DNA of 64,000 bases from DAIDKA01 sp036267975 (GCA_036267975.1 DATAVA010000003.1:1-64000), one strand, 5' to 3'; numbered from the stretch's first letter, positions 17,522-26,440 are shown. Notes: generated from the letters alone by a model not told the origin. Program-made: numbers and translations.

Positions 17522-18253
17522 ATGCCCGCATTTCCCACCTGGCTTGATACGACTTGCACCGTCACCCTGATCGCAGGGGCATTGTGCGCAGTCGCAGTCT
17601 TCATCGATGTGCTGCGTCGGCCGCAAACAATGGCTGTCATGAATATAGTCTGGCCCGTATGCGCACTATTCGGCATCCTATTGACGCTGTGGCTATATTG
17701 GCGGTTTGGCCGAAGTGCGGCGAAAGGAGCCCAACATTCAGCCCGGGCGTCTGGCACGCCGGCGCACAAGGTGCCATTTGCCGTCCAGGTGGCGACCGCC
17801 GCACTCCACTGCGGCAGCGGCTGCACGCTCGGGGACATCCTGGCAGAATGGCTCGCGTTTTTATTTCCTGCCGTCGCCATTGCCTTTGGTTGGCACTCCC
17901 TGTTTGATGAGAAAACCTATCCGGTTTGGATCTTGGATTTCCTCGTCGCCTTCATCCTTGGCGTTGCCTTTCAATATCTCGCCATTACGCCAATGCGCAA
18001 ACTGACGCCTGCGCAAGGCATTGTCGCGGCCTTGAAGGCTGACGCCCTGTCCCTCCTCGCATGGCAGATCGGTATGTACTGCCTGATGGCGATATTGCAG
18101 TTCGTCCTGTTTAAACACCGGTTCGGCGGCCTGGCACCCGTTGACAGCGTCGAGTTCTGGGCGGCAATGCAACTGGCGATGATCGGCGGATTTGTCAGCA
18201 GTTACCCTATGAACTGGTGGCTAATTCGTTACGGTCTCAAGGAATCCATGTAG
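17522..18253 (+). CDS. DUF4396 membrane protein
   Basis: A 243-residue protein with about five or six transmembrane helices. After a short linker it carries FAVQVATAALHCGSGCTLGD, a conserved His-Cys-Gly-x-Gly-Cys motif typical of DUF4396 that could bind a metal. Then follow WLAFLFPAVAIAFGW, WILDFLVAFILGVAFQYLAI and GFVSSYPMNWWLIRYGLKE at the end. The family has no settled function. The ATG at 17522 has no good ribosome binding site; no better in-frame start is visible. Confidence 0.8.
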   Translation: MPAFPTWLDTTCTVTLIAGALCAVAVFIDVLRRPQTMAVMNIVWPVCALFGILLTLWLYWRFGRSAAKGAQHSARASGTPAHKVPFAVQVATAALHCGSGCTLGDILAEWLAFLFPAVAIAFGWHSLFDEKTYPVWILDFLVAFILGVAFQYLAITPMRKLTPAQGIVAALKADALSLLAWQIGMYCLMAILQFVLFKHRFGGLAPVDSVEFWAAMQLAMIGGFVSSYPMNWWLIRYGLKESM

Positions 18254-18271
18254 TGAGGCGCTTCGGGCCCG

Positions 18272-18997
18272 TCAATCGACTATTCCGAGCCAGCTTCGCA
18301 CCGCCTGAACATCGGGGAACGCAAAATCCCCATCGATTCTCGTGCCCACGGCCACTCCGTACCCTCCAAACTCGCGGGCGGCTTCGAAGCCCTCCAGATT
18401 CGTGACATCGGCACCCACGAACACGGGTTGTCGGCCCCGGAACGGCGCCTCAGCCATGAACGCCCGGACCGCCGCACCCCTGTCAGCCGACCGCGGCAGC
18501 AGTTCCAAAACGTTCGCACCCTCCAACAGCCGATAATTCGGGCCCAGATACGTGAGCATCAACAGCGCGGCCCGTCGTAGCGCCTCTTCACGCTCCGGTG
18601 CCTCACAAAAATGAAGTGCGACCGAAACACCCTTGTCCTCGACCGCCACACCGTATCCGCTAGACAATACGTCTTCAAGTATCGCGAGAGCATTGCGCAG
18701 CTGCGCCGACGGCGCGGCGCGATGAATCACCTTCAGCGCATCACGCCGCTCGAGTCCGTGGACACCTGCGGCAGCGAAGCCGTTCCACCCCACACAGTGG
18801 TCGAGTTGCTCAATCGGCCTGCCGCTGATCAGTGCGAGCGCGCCATCAAGCTGCGCCCAGGTCTTTTCAAGAGCACAGCGAAATGCATCGTCGATCCGCA
18901 CTACCGCTTGGGCGAACTGGAAATCCACTACGTCAACGTCCAAGAACAGCGCGACGTTCTGTTGCAGCGGTGGTACCACAGAGGTGCTCTTCCACAA
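18272..18997 (-). pseudogene. Trehalose-6-phosphate phosphatase-like (OtsB) protein lacking catalytic motifs
   Basis: The 241-residue frame aligns with OtsB throughout: LDGALALISGRPIEQLDH, then GVAVEDKGVSVALHF, ADRGAAVRAFM and PVFVGADVTNLEGFEAA. The haloacid dehalogenase catalytic elements are missing. Motif I, normally DxDGT, reads DVDVVDF. The Lys of motif III (KPxGxDKG) is replaced within LPRSADRG. Motif IV, normally GDDxTDEDGF, reads GADVTNLEGF. The frame also begins at a TTG inside an AT-rich palindrome. It is either a decayed gene or a non-enzymatic paralogue. No trehalose-phosphate synthase gene is nearby. Confidence 0.75.
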
Positions 18998-19032
18998 ATA
19001 TATTTGTCTCCATTATATTGCCATAAATGTAC
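18994..19032 (+). promoter_or_regulatory. Repeated AT-rich element, copy A (diverged)
   Basis: Contains the perfect 14-bp palindrome ACAAATATATTTGT followed by the shared core TTGTCTC and CATTATATTG. Compared with copies B and C it has several changes, and the -10 position (ATGTAC) is poor, so it may be a remnant. It overlaps the start of the OtsB-like frame on the other strand. Confidence 0.45.
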
Positions 19033-19519
19033 GTGCCGGTAAATTCAGGGTTCATGATAGGGGCGGAAATGCCAAACCACCTGTAACCACCTGGCCGAAC
19101 AGCCCGCAGCGAATTTCAGCACTGGCGGCTGGCGCGCGCGACACGCGCTGACGCCCGATCACGAATCCGGGGGTGACAACAAGGCCCTGGCGCTTGGCCT
19201 CGGTCGAATATCTGGCGGGATCAGCAGCAATTTCGCGACCATGCCGCATCGACCTCTAGCTTCTCATCCAAATCGACTCGTGAGCCTATCAATGAATTGT
19301 GCGCCGCGATTAATCTTCCCTGCCGGTTGGCCGCGAGCGCCGAGCGCGGATGCCGGATGGATTTGCTGGGTTCTCAAGGGCTGCGTCTGCGCATGAGCTG
19401 GCATCTCAGTGAGTCCACTAAGCAGGCTTACAAGCATGGCAATACGGGTAAGCGCAGCCGCATTGCGCCTCCCAAGGTTCGCACTTTCGACGCTGCCGAA
19501 TCTTATGACAGCTTGCCAA
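19033..19519. other. Intergenic, no convincing gene
   Basis: A 99-codon plus-strand frame (19297-19593) has no family motif and overlaps the antiporter 3' end, so I do not call it. A short minus-strand frame at 19052-19249 also shows nothing recognisable. Confidence 0.35.
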
Positions 19520-20728
19520 TCATCCTGGAGCTCCGTCGGGAGCTTCTGGACCTGGAAGGTGACCCAATCTGCGTAGCAATGGCGTCATGGTAAGGCCTTG
19601 AACAAAGATCGAAAAGGCCACAACTGCAAGTGTGGCCGCCACGATCGCATCCCGGTGCGGAAGCTCCTGCGGCAGCCCCAGCCCCAGCGCCAGCGCCAGA
19701 GCGCCTCTCAAGCCTCCCCAGAACAGAATGTGCTGCTCGCGCCTCCCGACCTTGAGGCGACTGCGGATAAACAGTGCGCACACGGGGTAAATTGCGACCG
19801 CGCGCCCAAGCGTCACCAATGCAATTGCGGCTAAGGCTGGGCGCCACAGGTCTGCGAAGTGCTGCTGCGCTTCGCGGGCGCCGATGAGCAAGAAGATCAG
19901 TGAATTGGCAACAAACGCCGCGTATTCCCAGAAGGACTCCAGGGCGACGCGGCCGGGCTCCGAAATACTGTCACGGGCGACCCGACTTCCGGTCACCAGG
20001 CCGGCTGTCATCGCTGCCAGAACGCCGGAACAATGAAAATGCTCGGCCACTAAGAATGACCCGTAGGCGGCCAGCGTCGTAAAGGTGATTTCAACCAAGG
20101 GGTCCACGGTACGCCCTGCCAGGAACAGCATGCCGAAGCCTGCGACGGCCCCACTGAGGATTCCCCCGCCGATGCTCCAAAGGAGGGTCTGCCCTGCCTC
20201 GAGGACCGTGCTGGATGTGCCCGCCGCGATGTTGAGCGCGACAATGAAAGCAACGGCCGCTGTGCCATCATTGAGCAGACTCTCCGCCTCGACCAGGAGA
20301 CGCAGGCGGCCACCCACACGCGCCTCCTTGAATGTCGCAATCACCGACACCGGATCCGTCGCGGCAATCAGCACGCCAAACACCGCAGCGCTGCCCCACT
20401 CCCAGCCCACCGCATAGTGCATACCGATTGCGGTGACGGCCGCAGCCAGTACGAGGCCCACAGTCGCCAGAAGCACGACCACAGGCAGATCTGCTTTGAG
20501 CTCTCTCCATCGTATGTGCAGCGCCGCCTCGAATACCAAAGGCGGTAGAAACACTGTGAAAATCAGCGCCTTGGAGAGCTGAAGGTGTAATCGAATCGGC
20601 AGGAATTCCAGGCCGATTCCGGCGAGCACGAGGCCTACTGTATAGGGCAGGTGCACGCGCCGCGACAGCATAGCCACCAGTGCGGACACGAAAATGAGAA
20701 GCCCGAGCTGGGACAGTTGCGAGCTCAT
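19520..20728 (-). CDS. CPA1-family Na+/H+ antiporter
   Basis: A 402-residue integral membrane protein with about 11-12 helices. Hallmarks of NhaP/CPA1 exchangers are VFLPPLVFEAAL, VFGVLIAATDPVSVIATFKE, LVEAESLLNDGTAAVAF (the Asn-Asp ion site), AMTAGLVTG and ILFWGGLRGALALAL. It exchanges Na+ or K+ for protons across the inner membrane. The C-terminus stops shortly after the last helix, without the long cytosolic tail of many relatives. It starts 27 bases after the MarR-type gene on the same strand, so the regulator probably controls it. Confidence 0.9.
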   Translation of the reverse strand: MSSQLSQLGLLIFVSALVAMLSRRVHLPYTVGLVLAGIGLEFLPIRLHLQLSKALIFTVFLPPLVFEAALHIRWRELKADLPVVVLLATVGLVLAAAVTAIGMHYAVGWEWGSAAVFGVLIAATDPVSVIATFKEARVGGRLRLLVEAESLLNDGTAAVAFIVALNIAAGTSSTVLEAGQTLLWSIGGGILSGAVAGFGMLFLAGRTVDPLVEITFTTLAAYGSFLVAEHFHCSGVLAAMTAGLVTGSRVARDSISEPGRVALESFWEYAAFVANSLIFLLIGAREAQQHFADLWRPALAAIALVTLGRAVAIYPVCALFIRSRLKVGRREQHILFWGGLRGALALALGLGLPQELPHRDAIVAATLAVVAFSIFVQGLTMTPLLRRLGHLPGPEAPDGAPG

Positions 20729-20755
20729 AAGGCCATGACGCGGACCCGGGTCACT

Positions 20756-21325
20756 CTATTCGCCCAACAGGGGGGCCCCTGCGGCGTCTGCAGCGGTTTG
20801 TCGCATGGCACTGACCAATATGGTGAGACTGTCTCGCAATTGATCCATCTGCTGCGGCTCAAGCCTCCGCAATGCATCCACCAATAATCCGGCGTGGGGT
20901 CCAGGCACGCGTAACAGCAACCGTTTGCCGTCTGCTGAGGGGTGCAAGTGAACGATTCTACGGTCTGACCCGTCCCGTGCGCGCCGGATGAGCTTGCGTG
21001 TAACGAGCGTATTCACCAGATTGCTCGCAGTGGTTTGATGTAACGCCATTCGATCCGCCAAGCCGCTGACGGTGATTCCCGCCTGATCGCCGATCTCCGC
21101 GAGGGCCCACAGCTGCGAACCGGAAATGCCGGCGGTGTGGCGTACTTCGGCATCGTGAGTACGAGCCGACCCGAAGACCGTGCGAAGACTCTGCAGCGCC
21201 TCTAACTCAGACCCATTGCTCGCCCGGTTGACCGGCGATTTCCGGCGCCGTATTCGCAGCTTTTGCACACTTTCCTGCGTCCCTGCGGAATTTCGAGTCG
21301 CGCGGCCGGTTGCTGTGGGCCTCAT
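20756..21325 (-). CDS. MarR family transcriptional regulator
   Basis: A 189-residue protein. A basic N-terminal extension of about 45 residues precedes a MarR winged-helix: GISGSQLWALAEIGDQAGIT, VSGLADRMALHQTTASNLVN, the wing RRARDGSDRRIVHLHPS and a dimerisation helix (LRRLEPQQMDQLRDSLTILV). It lies 27 bases upstream of the Na+/H+ antiporter gene in the same direction and follows the ClC gene by about 34 bases. The cluster ClC-MarR-antiporter could be one ion-homeostasis transcription unit. The ligand is unknown. Confidence 0.88.
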   Translation of the reverse strand: MRPTATGRATRNSAGTQESVQKLRIRRRKSPVNRASNGSELEALQSLRTVFGSARTHDAEVRHTAGISGSQLWALAEIGDQAGITVSGLADRMALHQTTASNLVNTLVTRKLIRRARDGSDRRIVHLHPSADGKRLLLRVPGPHAGLLVDALRRLEPQQMDQLRDSLTILVSAMRQTAADAAGAPLLGE

Positions 21326-21359
21326 GTCGTTAATTCGTGAGCATCAATAGTCATAAGTA

Positions 21360-22712
21360 TTACTCGGCATAGCGCCGCGCCAAGGTCTGATACAGCGGCG
21401 GTGATAACAATCTCGAAACAGCGGTTGCCACGGCGGCAGTGATCATCAGCGGCAGGACCATTGCATGCTGTGAGGTCATCTCCATTACGATCACCAATGC
21501 GGTCAAGGGGGCCTGGGTAACCCCAGCAAGATAGCCGCACATGCCCAGAATCGCAAAAGGGACCGGCGAGTAGCCAAAGAAGTCCGCGATGCTCTGTCCG
21601 ACACCGGCCCCTACGGATAACGATGGCGCGAGTATCCCCGCCGGGATTCCGCTCAGGTACGACAGCAAAGTGGCCAAGGCCCGGGCCGGGGCATAGAACC
21701 AGGGCAGATGAACGTGGGCCTCCAATACGGACCGTGCCTGTCTATACCCACTTCCATAGGTAAGACCTCCGGAGAGACTACCAGTCGCCGCCAAAGCCAG
21801 GCCGCATAGGCCGGCAAAGAGTGCCGGGAAGCGCCTGCGAAGACGTCCCAGACAGCCTGGTAGGCGGCTGACGCTCGCAAGCGTAATCCGACTGAACACT
21901 CCCCCGGCGATACCCGAGGTGATTGCAATACACCAGGTGATCGGCGCGAATGCGGGTATCGGTGTAGTCACGATCGGTTGGCCGAAGTAGGTATAGTCGC
22001 CCACGAGCGCGATTGCCACGACCCCCGCCAGAATGACGGTTGTGAGCGCAGTACCACTGGCGCGCTCTTCGAAGGACTTCGATAATTCCTCTATCGCGAA
22101 CACGACCCCCGCCAGCGGCGTGTTAAAGGCCGCCGCGATACCGGCGGCCCCGCCAGCCAGAATCAACACCCGACGTTGGGCAAGAATTGAACCATGCGGC
22201 ATCCAGCGCGCGACGCTGTGTGCAATGAGCGCACCCACGTGCACCGTAGGCCCTTCCCGACCGATCGAACCGCCGCATAGCAGTCCCCCTGCCGCCAGGA
22301 ATATCCGCCCGAGGACCACGTGCACCTTCAACAGAGCCACCCCCGCCTCGCCCGAATCAGTGCGCAGCGCGAAAATGGTCTGCGGAATCCCGCTACCCTC
22401 CGCGCCGCGAAAAAACCGCCGCGTCGCCCACGCAATCGCGAAAAAACCAAGCGGCGCCATGAGCCATGGCCACCACAGTGAAAATGCCAGAATTCGCCCG
22501 AGCAGCGCTATCGCCAGGTCCGCGAGCCGCGCGAATGCCACTGCGACAATGCCAATCGCGATCGCCGCCAGCCACAGCAGCGCCCGCGCTTTCCATTGGT
22601 GATAGGAGAGAAACAGGCGGCCCGCATGACGCGCCCCCTCTGTAAGGGATTTCGGCGTTACGGTGGAATCGGGCACAGCAAGGATTTTCGGCTCCGGAGC
22701 GTCTTCGGTCAT
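21360..22712 (-). CDS. ClC-type chloride channel/transporter
   Basis: A 450-residue ClC protein without CBS domains. It has the selectivity motifs GSGIP (residues 106-110), GREGP (151-155, gating Glu153) and SGIPAGILAPSLSVGAG in the second half, plus GAAAGIAAAFNTPLAG-like sequence (GAAGIAAAFNTPLAGVVFAI). The gating glutamate suggests a H+/Cl- exchanger or fluoride/chloride carrier of the inner membrane. The ATG at 22712 follows GGAAG. It leads the minus-strand run with the MarR and antiporter genes, which fits acid or salt stress. Confidence 0.92.
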   Translation of the reverse strand: MTEDAPEPKILAVPDSTVTPKSLTEGARHAGRLFLSYHQWKARALLWLAAIAIGIVAVAFARLADLAIALLGRILAFSLWWPWLMAPLGFFAIAWATRRFFRGAEGSGIPQTIFALRTDSGEAGVALLKVHVVLGRIFLAAGGLLCGGSIGREGPTVHVGALIAHSVARWMPHGSILAQRRVLILAGGAAGIAAAFNTPLAGVVFAIEELSKSFEERASGTALTTVILAGVVAIALVGDYTYFGQPIVTTPIPAFAPITWCIAITSGIAGGVFSRITLASVSRLPGCLGRLRRRFPALFAGLCGLALAATGSLSGGLTYGSGYRQARSVLEAHVHLPWFYAPARALATLLSYLSGIPAGILAPSLSVGAGVGQSIADFFGYSPVPFAILGMCGYLAGVTQAPLTALVIVMEMTSQHAMVLPLMITAAVATAVSRLLSPPLYQTLARRYAE

Positions 22713-23090
22713 CTTCCAATTCCCAATTTACACAAGCGGCCTAATCAAACCAGTTGGCACGGTCCACGCTCCAGTTCGACAGATCCAGGGTCAGCACACG
22801 ATTCCCTGTGGGTTTTTCAGCGCCAATATTTCACCCACCGTACGCAGCGGGCGGGCAAAAGCGCCTTCCATCTTTGGAACCCGCAAGGACAAGGGCGGAA
22901 TGCGCCTCTCCGAGGTGGCGGCGTGACGCCCTCGCGGGCGGCTCAGTGCCTCAGGTAACTCCCGAGGAAAGCACTGACCAAGTGGCTGCAGCGGCGCGAG
23001 GGCAGACGCTGATGTTCGTTTATCGATGAAGCCAAGCCACTTGAAGACGCCGGCTACTCTTAGCCGCGCCCGCGGGTGCGCGGCGCGCGG
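22713..23090. other. Intergenic, no gene seen
   Basis: Carries the ClC promoter on the minus strand. Frames on the plus strand show no recognised sequence. A GC-rich inverted repeat (CCGCGC...GCGCGG) lies at about 23064-23083, directly before AT-rich element copy B, without a T-run that would make it a terminator. Confidence 0.4.
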
Positions 23091-23130
23091 ATATTACATT
23101 TGTCTCAATATATTAGCAATGCTACTTTAC
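23091..23130 (+). promoter_or_regulatory. Repeated AT-rich element, copy B (promoter-like)
   Basis: Begins ATATTACATT, then TGTCTC and AATATATT. It can be read as a sigma-70 promoter: -35 TTGTCT (23100-23105), a 17-base spacer and extended -10 TGC-TACTTT (23123-23128). The first 24 bases differ from copy C at a single position. It points to the ORF at 23155, which has a good ribosome binding site. Confidence 0.55.
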
Positions 23131-23154
23131 GCGAGAGGACGAAGGAGACTCCGC

Positions 23155-23778
23155 ATGCAAATCACCCTCGCCGTTGAGGACGTTGATCGCAGTTTGGGAT
23201 ATCGACTTCTGCCAATGCCGCTCGATGCAGGAATCGAGCGCTACTTCAGCGGACTCCTGATCCTGAGTCGCAATATCCGAGAAGCGACTCAACAGTATGT
23301 GGTGCGCTGCGGGCTGCGGGCGCACCGCAAATGCTCTCGCGCCATCGCGAGGCTAGATTCGCTCGGTGTCCGGCTCGACTTCGCGTTTGACAATCTTGTT
23401 TTGCGACGACGACGCGCTCGCGCCACCGCTGTCACTTTCCGTAACCGGCGCGGCCTGATTCGTGCTGGAATATTCTCGCCCCCACAACGCGGCCGGCGGA
23501 TCGGCTTGAGCTATGCGAACTCCTCGATTCGTCGTCCGGACCAGCACGGTAGCCAAGCGCGAGGTCTGAAATCGGCTGCGGTCACGCTGGCGCTCGGGGC
23601 ATCCATGGCGGTTTTTAGCACGCCAGTTGACGCAACCTCCCTCCAGGCGTACGCGGCCAGTTGGATTAATCACGATTTCATTCCGTACCACTGCGCTCAA
23701 ACGGCAGCAGCCTCCAGCAGGTGCGCTGGGCGCCGCCCTCCCTTTCCGCAGAAGCTTGCCAGCTCATTCAATGCGTGA
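23155..23778 (+). CDS. Hypothetical protein behind promoter-like element B
   Basis: A 207-codon frame whose ATG is preceded by AGGAGA at good spacing and by the promoter-like element B about 30 bases earlier. The translation, starting MQITLAVEDVDRSLGYRLLP, is rich in Arg and has one hydrophobic stretch (AVTLALGASMAVFSTPV) in the C-terminal third. I recognise no family. The second half could be read through from a frameshift, since its composition (Arg, Ser, Pro) looks less protein-like than the first 80 residues. Treat as a possible, perhaps damaged, gene. Confidence 0.35.
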   Translation: MQITLAVEDVDRSLGYRLLPMPLDAGIERYFSGLLILSRNIREATQQYVVRCGLRAHRKCSRAIARLDSLGVRLDFAFDNLVLRRRRARATAVTFRNRRGLIRAGIFSPPQRGRRIGLSYANSSIRRPDQHGSQARGLKSAAVTLALGASMAVFSTPVDATSLQAYAASWINHDFIPYHCAQTAAASSRCAGRRPPFPQKLASSFNA

Positions 23779-24177
23779 ACTCAGTGCCAATTCAACCGTT
23801 GGGAATTAACGTGCTCAAGTCGCACTTTAGATGCGCAGAACCGCATCCCACATTAGTCCTGGTGCTTCACGTCCACCGTCGCGCCCTTTCCCGTATTGGT
23901 CCGCCTACCCTCGTCATCAATAAGGCAAAGTAGGCATCATCAGCCCGCGAGGGCGGTGCGAGGAGGAATGCCATCTCCGAGGACGAAGTATAAGCGACGC
24001 GACCCGCCTAACCCAGTGCGGCACAAGGCCATCGACTCTCGCTCCGGCCCAGCGAGAAATGTAGCCGCATTCGGCCTTCTATTTTGCCATGCCCGATGCC
24101 CACCGCGGCCCGCGAGAGCCCCGAGTGTTGGGTGGGAACTTTTCGCCCATCAGCCTGCCCTACGGTAGTGGCCAGTC
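23779..24177. other. Intergenic, no gene seen
   Basis: Plus-strand frames here are short and without motifs. It should contain the promoter of the CtaG-like gene. Confidence 0.4.
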
Positions 24178-25149
24178 ATGAAGCGCGGTGAGAGCAATCC
24201 ACCCGTGACCGAGACGCAGGTGGCCTACCGGTGGTGCACCGCCTTCCAGGGGAGAGTTAAGACAGTGCTGGAGTCCCGCCTGGTAGACAGCCTGGGATAC
24301 TTAGTTCCCTGGGAATTCTCACCGACGGTGGCGTTGAGCTGTGCAGCGCTCGTGGCAGTCTACGTACGGGGGCTGCGCGCCGGCGCTCAGCGCGAGTTGG
24401 CGCCACGCTGGTGGCGAACGCTGTCCTTCATGCTGGGCGTGACATTGATCTATGTCGTCCTGCAGACCCGCATCGATTACTACTCGCAACACATGTTCTG
24501 GGTGCACCGGCTGCAACATCTCATTCTGCACCATGTCAGTCCGATGCTGATCGTGCTGGCGGTGCCAGGTGCGACGCTTACCCGCGGGCTTCCCAAGACC
24601 TGGCAGCGGACGCTGAAAGAGCATACGCGGGCGCTGTGGTGGCGATGGATCATTCGCGTTGTGCAGCAGCCCCTGGTCGCGAGCGTGCTGTTCGTGGGCG
24701 TGATCGGCTTTTGGCTCATTCCGGCCATTCACTTTACCGCCATGCTCGATGTCAGGCGCTATCGCGCCATGAACTGGAGCATGCTGATCGACGGCTTGCT
24801 TTTCTGGTGGCTCGTGCTGACGCCGCGCGCTGTCCAGGGCCCCGCGTCGATCCGATATTTCTACCGGGCTGCAATGGTAGTCGGTGTCACATTCCCGCAG
24901 ATCTTCATCGGCGCCTACATCACCCTGCATAGATCGGTGCTGTATGGGGTCTACGGGATCTGCGGGCGCGCCTGGGCTATCAGCCCGATGCTCGACCAGC
25001 AGCTCGGCGGTCTATTGACATGGATTCCGCCGGCGATGATGTCGTTGCTCGGATTGCTGATCGTCCTGCACCTCATGTTCCGCGACCTGGCGGCAGCAGA
25101 GCGTGCCCCGCGCGCCCCAATATTGGCGGCGGCAAAGAGCGCGGGGTAG
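24178..25149 (+). CDS. CtaG-type cytochrome oxidase assembly protein (caa3_CtaG family)
   Basis: A 323-residue membrane protein with about seven helices. His-rich helices carry YSQHMFWVHRLQHLILHHVSPM, and further motifs WWRWIIRVVQQP and FWLIPAIHFTAML fit the caa3-type CtaG family that delivers copper to cytochrome c oxidase. The Sco gene follows after 6 bases, supporting a joint copper-insertion role. The first 30 residues before the first helix are hydrophilic and the true start could be a little later than ATG 24178. No oxidase subunits are in this window. Confidence 0.85.
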   Translation: MKRGESNPPVTETQVAYRWCTAFQGRVKTVLESRLVDSLGYLVPWEFSPTVALSCAALVAVYVRGLRAGAQRELAPRWWRTLSFMLGVTLIYVVLQTRIDYYSQHMFWVHRLQHLILHHVSPMLIVLAVPGATLTRGLPKTWQRTLKEHTRALWWRWIIRVVQQPLVASVLFVGVIGFWLIPAIHFTAMLDVRRYRAMNWSMLIDGLLFWWLVLTPRAVQGPASIRYFYRAAMVVGVTFPQIFIGAYITLHRSVLYGVYGICGRAWAISPMLDQQLGGLLTWIPPAMMSLLGLLIVLHLMFRDLAAAERAPRAPILAAAKSAG

Positions 25150-25155
25150 CGGGCT

Positions 25156-25773
25156 GTGGCGGCACACTATGGACAATCGCCGGGCTGTGCCGTGCGGCTT
25201 GGCGCGGCGTTGGGACTGGCGGCGGTTTTGGCAATCGCGGGCTGCGTTCGCCAAGCGCCGTTCGCCTTGCAAAACATCACCGGCCTGATGCCAACATTGG
25301 AATTCCACTTACGCGATGGCGATGCCCGCCCGGTCAGTGCCGAGGATTACCGCCGCAAGATCGTGCTCCTCTATTTCGGCTACACCTCGTGCCCGGATGT
25401 ATGCCCCACAACCCTGGCGAAATTGTCCCAAGCCGTGCACAACCTGGGCCAGCAGGCCACGAACGTGCGCGTGCTGTTCGTGACCGTCGATCCGCAACGC
25501 GATACCACCGCGCATCTGAAAAGCTACGCGAGCTACTTCGGCCCACAATTTATCGGCCTTCGTGGCGATGATCAGCCGCTTGCGGCACTGGCGCGGCGCT
25601 ATCGAGTGACTTACAGCCTGGATCCGCCGGATCGCAATGGAAACTACAGCGTCGAACACAGCAGCGCCGTGTTCATCTTCGACCAGACCGGCCGCCCCCG
25701 ATTGCTCGCGCAGAGCACAGACACCCCGACTGCCATCGCCAGTGACCTACGCCGACTGCTGAATGGCAAGTGA
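25156..25773 (+). CDS. Sco1/SenC copper chaperone lipoprotein
   Basis: A 205-residue thioredoxin-fold protein. A lipobox (AVLAIAGC, Cys30) follows a hydrophobic leader, so it is anchored in the membrane facing the periplasm. The copper ligands are Cys79 and Cys83 in YTSCPDVCPTT and a His in YSVEHSSAVF. Other family motifs are VRVLFVTVDPQRDT and YASYFGPQFIGLRG. It starts with GTG 25156, 6 bases after CtaG, in one operon. It would supply copper to the CuA centre of a cytochrome oxidase elsewhere in the genome. Confidence 0.92.
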   Translation: MAAHYGQSPGCAVRLGAALGLAAVLAIAGCVRQAPFALQNITGLMPTLEFHLRDGDARPVSAEDYRRKIVLLYFGYTSCPDVCPTTLAKLSQAVHNLGQQATNVRVLFVTVDPQRDTTAHLKSYASYFGPQFIGLRGDDQPLAALARRYRVTYSLDPPDRNGNYSVEHSSAVFIFDQTGRPRLLAQSTDTPTAIASDLRRLLNGK

Positions 25774-25905
25774 CAGCCTCACAGGCGGTCGGAGCCGGTG
25801 GCCTCCCTGGCGCGGCATTCCGACAGCACGAGGGGATCCGCTGTCTACGAGAAGGCCGCGCCGGGGAGCCAGAATGCGGGCCGGCGCCTGACAACGTCAG
25901 GCGCA

Positions 25906-26259
25906 TTAGGCATGCTGTTTGGGGATCCAGACCCGGCACCATCCGGTGGCGCTGACGAGCTGCCCTGGAAACAACCTGCAAGGCCGCCAAGGCTCGCCAT
26001 CCTTGCCCTGAAGCTGCAGACAATTGGCGCATCGTGAACCGACTTTGAAAGTCGGCTCACTTTTCGGATTGATTCTGGCTGCGTCAGCGACATACCCCAG
26101 ACTGTGTGCTGTCGGGCTGTTTGGATCAAGGTGCGGCAGACTCGCCGCCTGTGCGAGGTCGCCCGCATCGTGCAGTAGCGCGCCAGCACAAACCGAGGTA
26201 ACTGCAACGAGCCATTCCCGGCGGGATACAAAGGAAGACTTGATCACAGTGCTGGTCAC
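25906..26259 (-). CDS. High-potential iron-sulfur protein (HiPIP)
   Basis: A 117-residue protein with four Cys ligands at 77, 80, 94 and 108 in the HiPIP pattern CANC, RPCRLFPG and GWCRVW. The N-terminus has a twin-arginine-like leader (VSRREWLVAVTSVCAGALL), as expected for a protein exported with its 4Fe-4S cluster. HiPIPs shuttle electrons in the periplasm, for example to cytochrome oxidase or a reaction centre. It starts at a GTG (26259), with another in-frame GTG at 26247. Element copy C lies directly upstream. Its genes for copper delivery sit just to its left, on the other strand. Confidence 0.9.
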   Translation of the reverse strand: MTSTVIKSSFVSRREWLVAVTSVCAGALLHDAGDLAQAASLPHLDPNSPTAHSLGYVADAARINPKSEPTFKVGSRCANCLQLQGKDGEPWRPCRLFPGQLVSATGWCRVWIPKQHA

Positions 26260-26260
26260 C

Positions 26261-26303
26261 CGTATATATTACATTGGTCTCAATATATTGAGGTGCTATT
26301 ATA
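26261..26303 (+). promoter_or_regulatory. Repeated AT-rich element, copy C (promoter plus palindrome)
   Basis: Reads TATATATTACATT, GGTCTC and AATATATTGAGG. It contains a perfect palindrome TCAATATATTGA between a -35 TTGGTC (26274-26279) and an extended -10 TGC-TATTAT (26297-26302), spacer 17. A regulator bound to the palindrome would block the promoter. It lies between the HiPIP start (minus) and the winged-helix gene (plus). Confidence 0.6.
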
Positions 26304-26440
26304 GCCAGGGATCACAGATTTAGAAGTCTGCGTAAAGATTAAGGATTGTCCCCAGAGCTGCCGTTGCGCGCACTGCCGGTCGTCCATGGAAGCCGAATTG
26401 ACCAAAACCCGCAACCGTATGACAGTCAGTTCCGCTTGCC

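Noticed and set aside
19297..19593. A 98-residue plus-strand frame
   Set aside because: No recognisable sequence; the 3' part is antisense to the antiporter gene, whose coding signal is clear.
23064..23083. GC-rich inverted repeat before element B
   Set aside because: No T-run and not downstream of a gene end in a sensible direction; composition alone can explain it.
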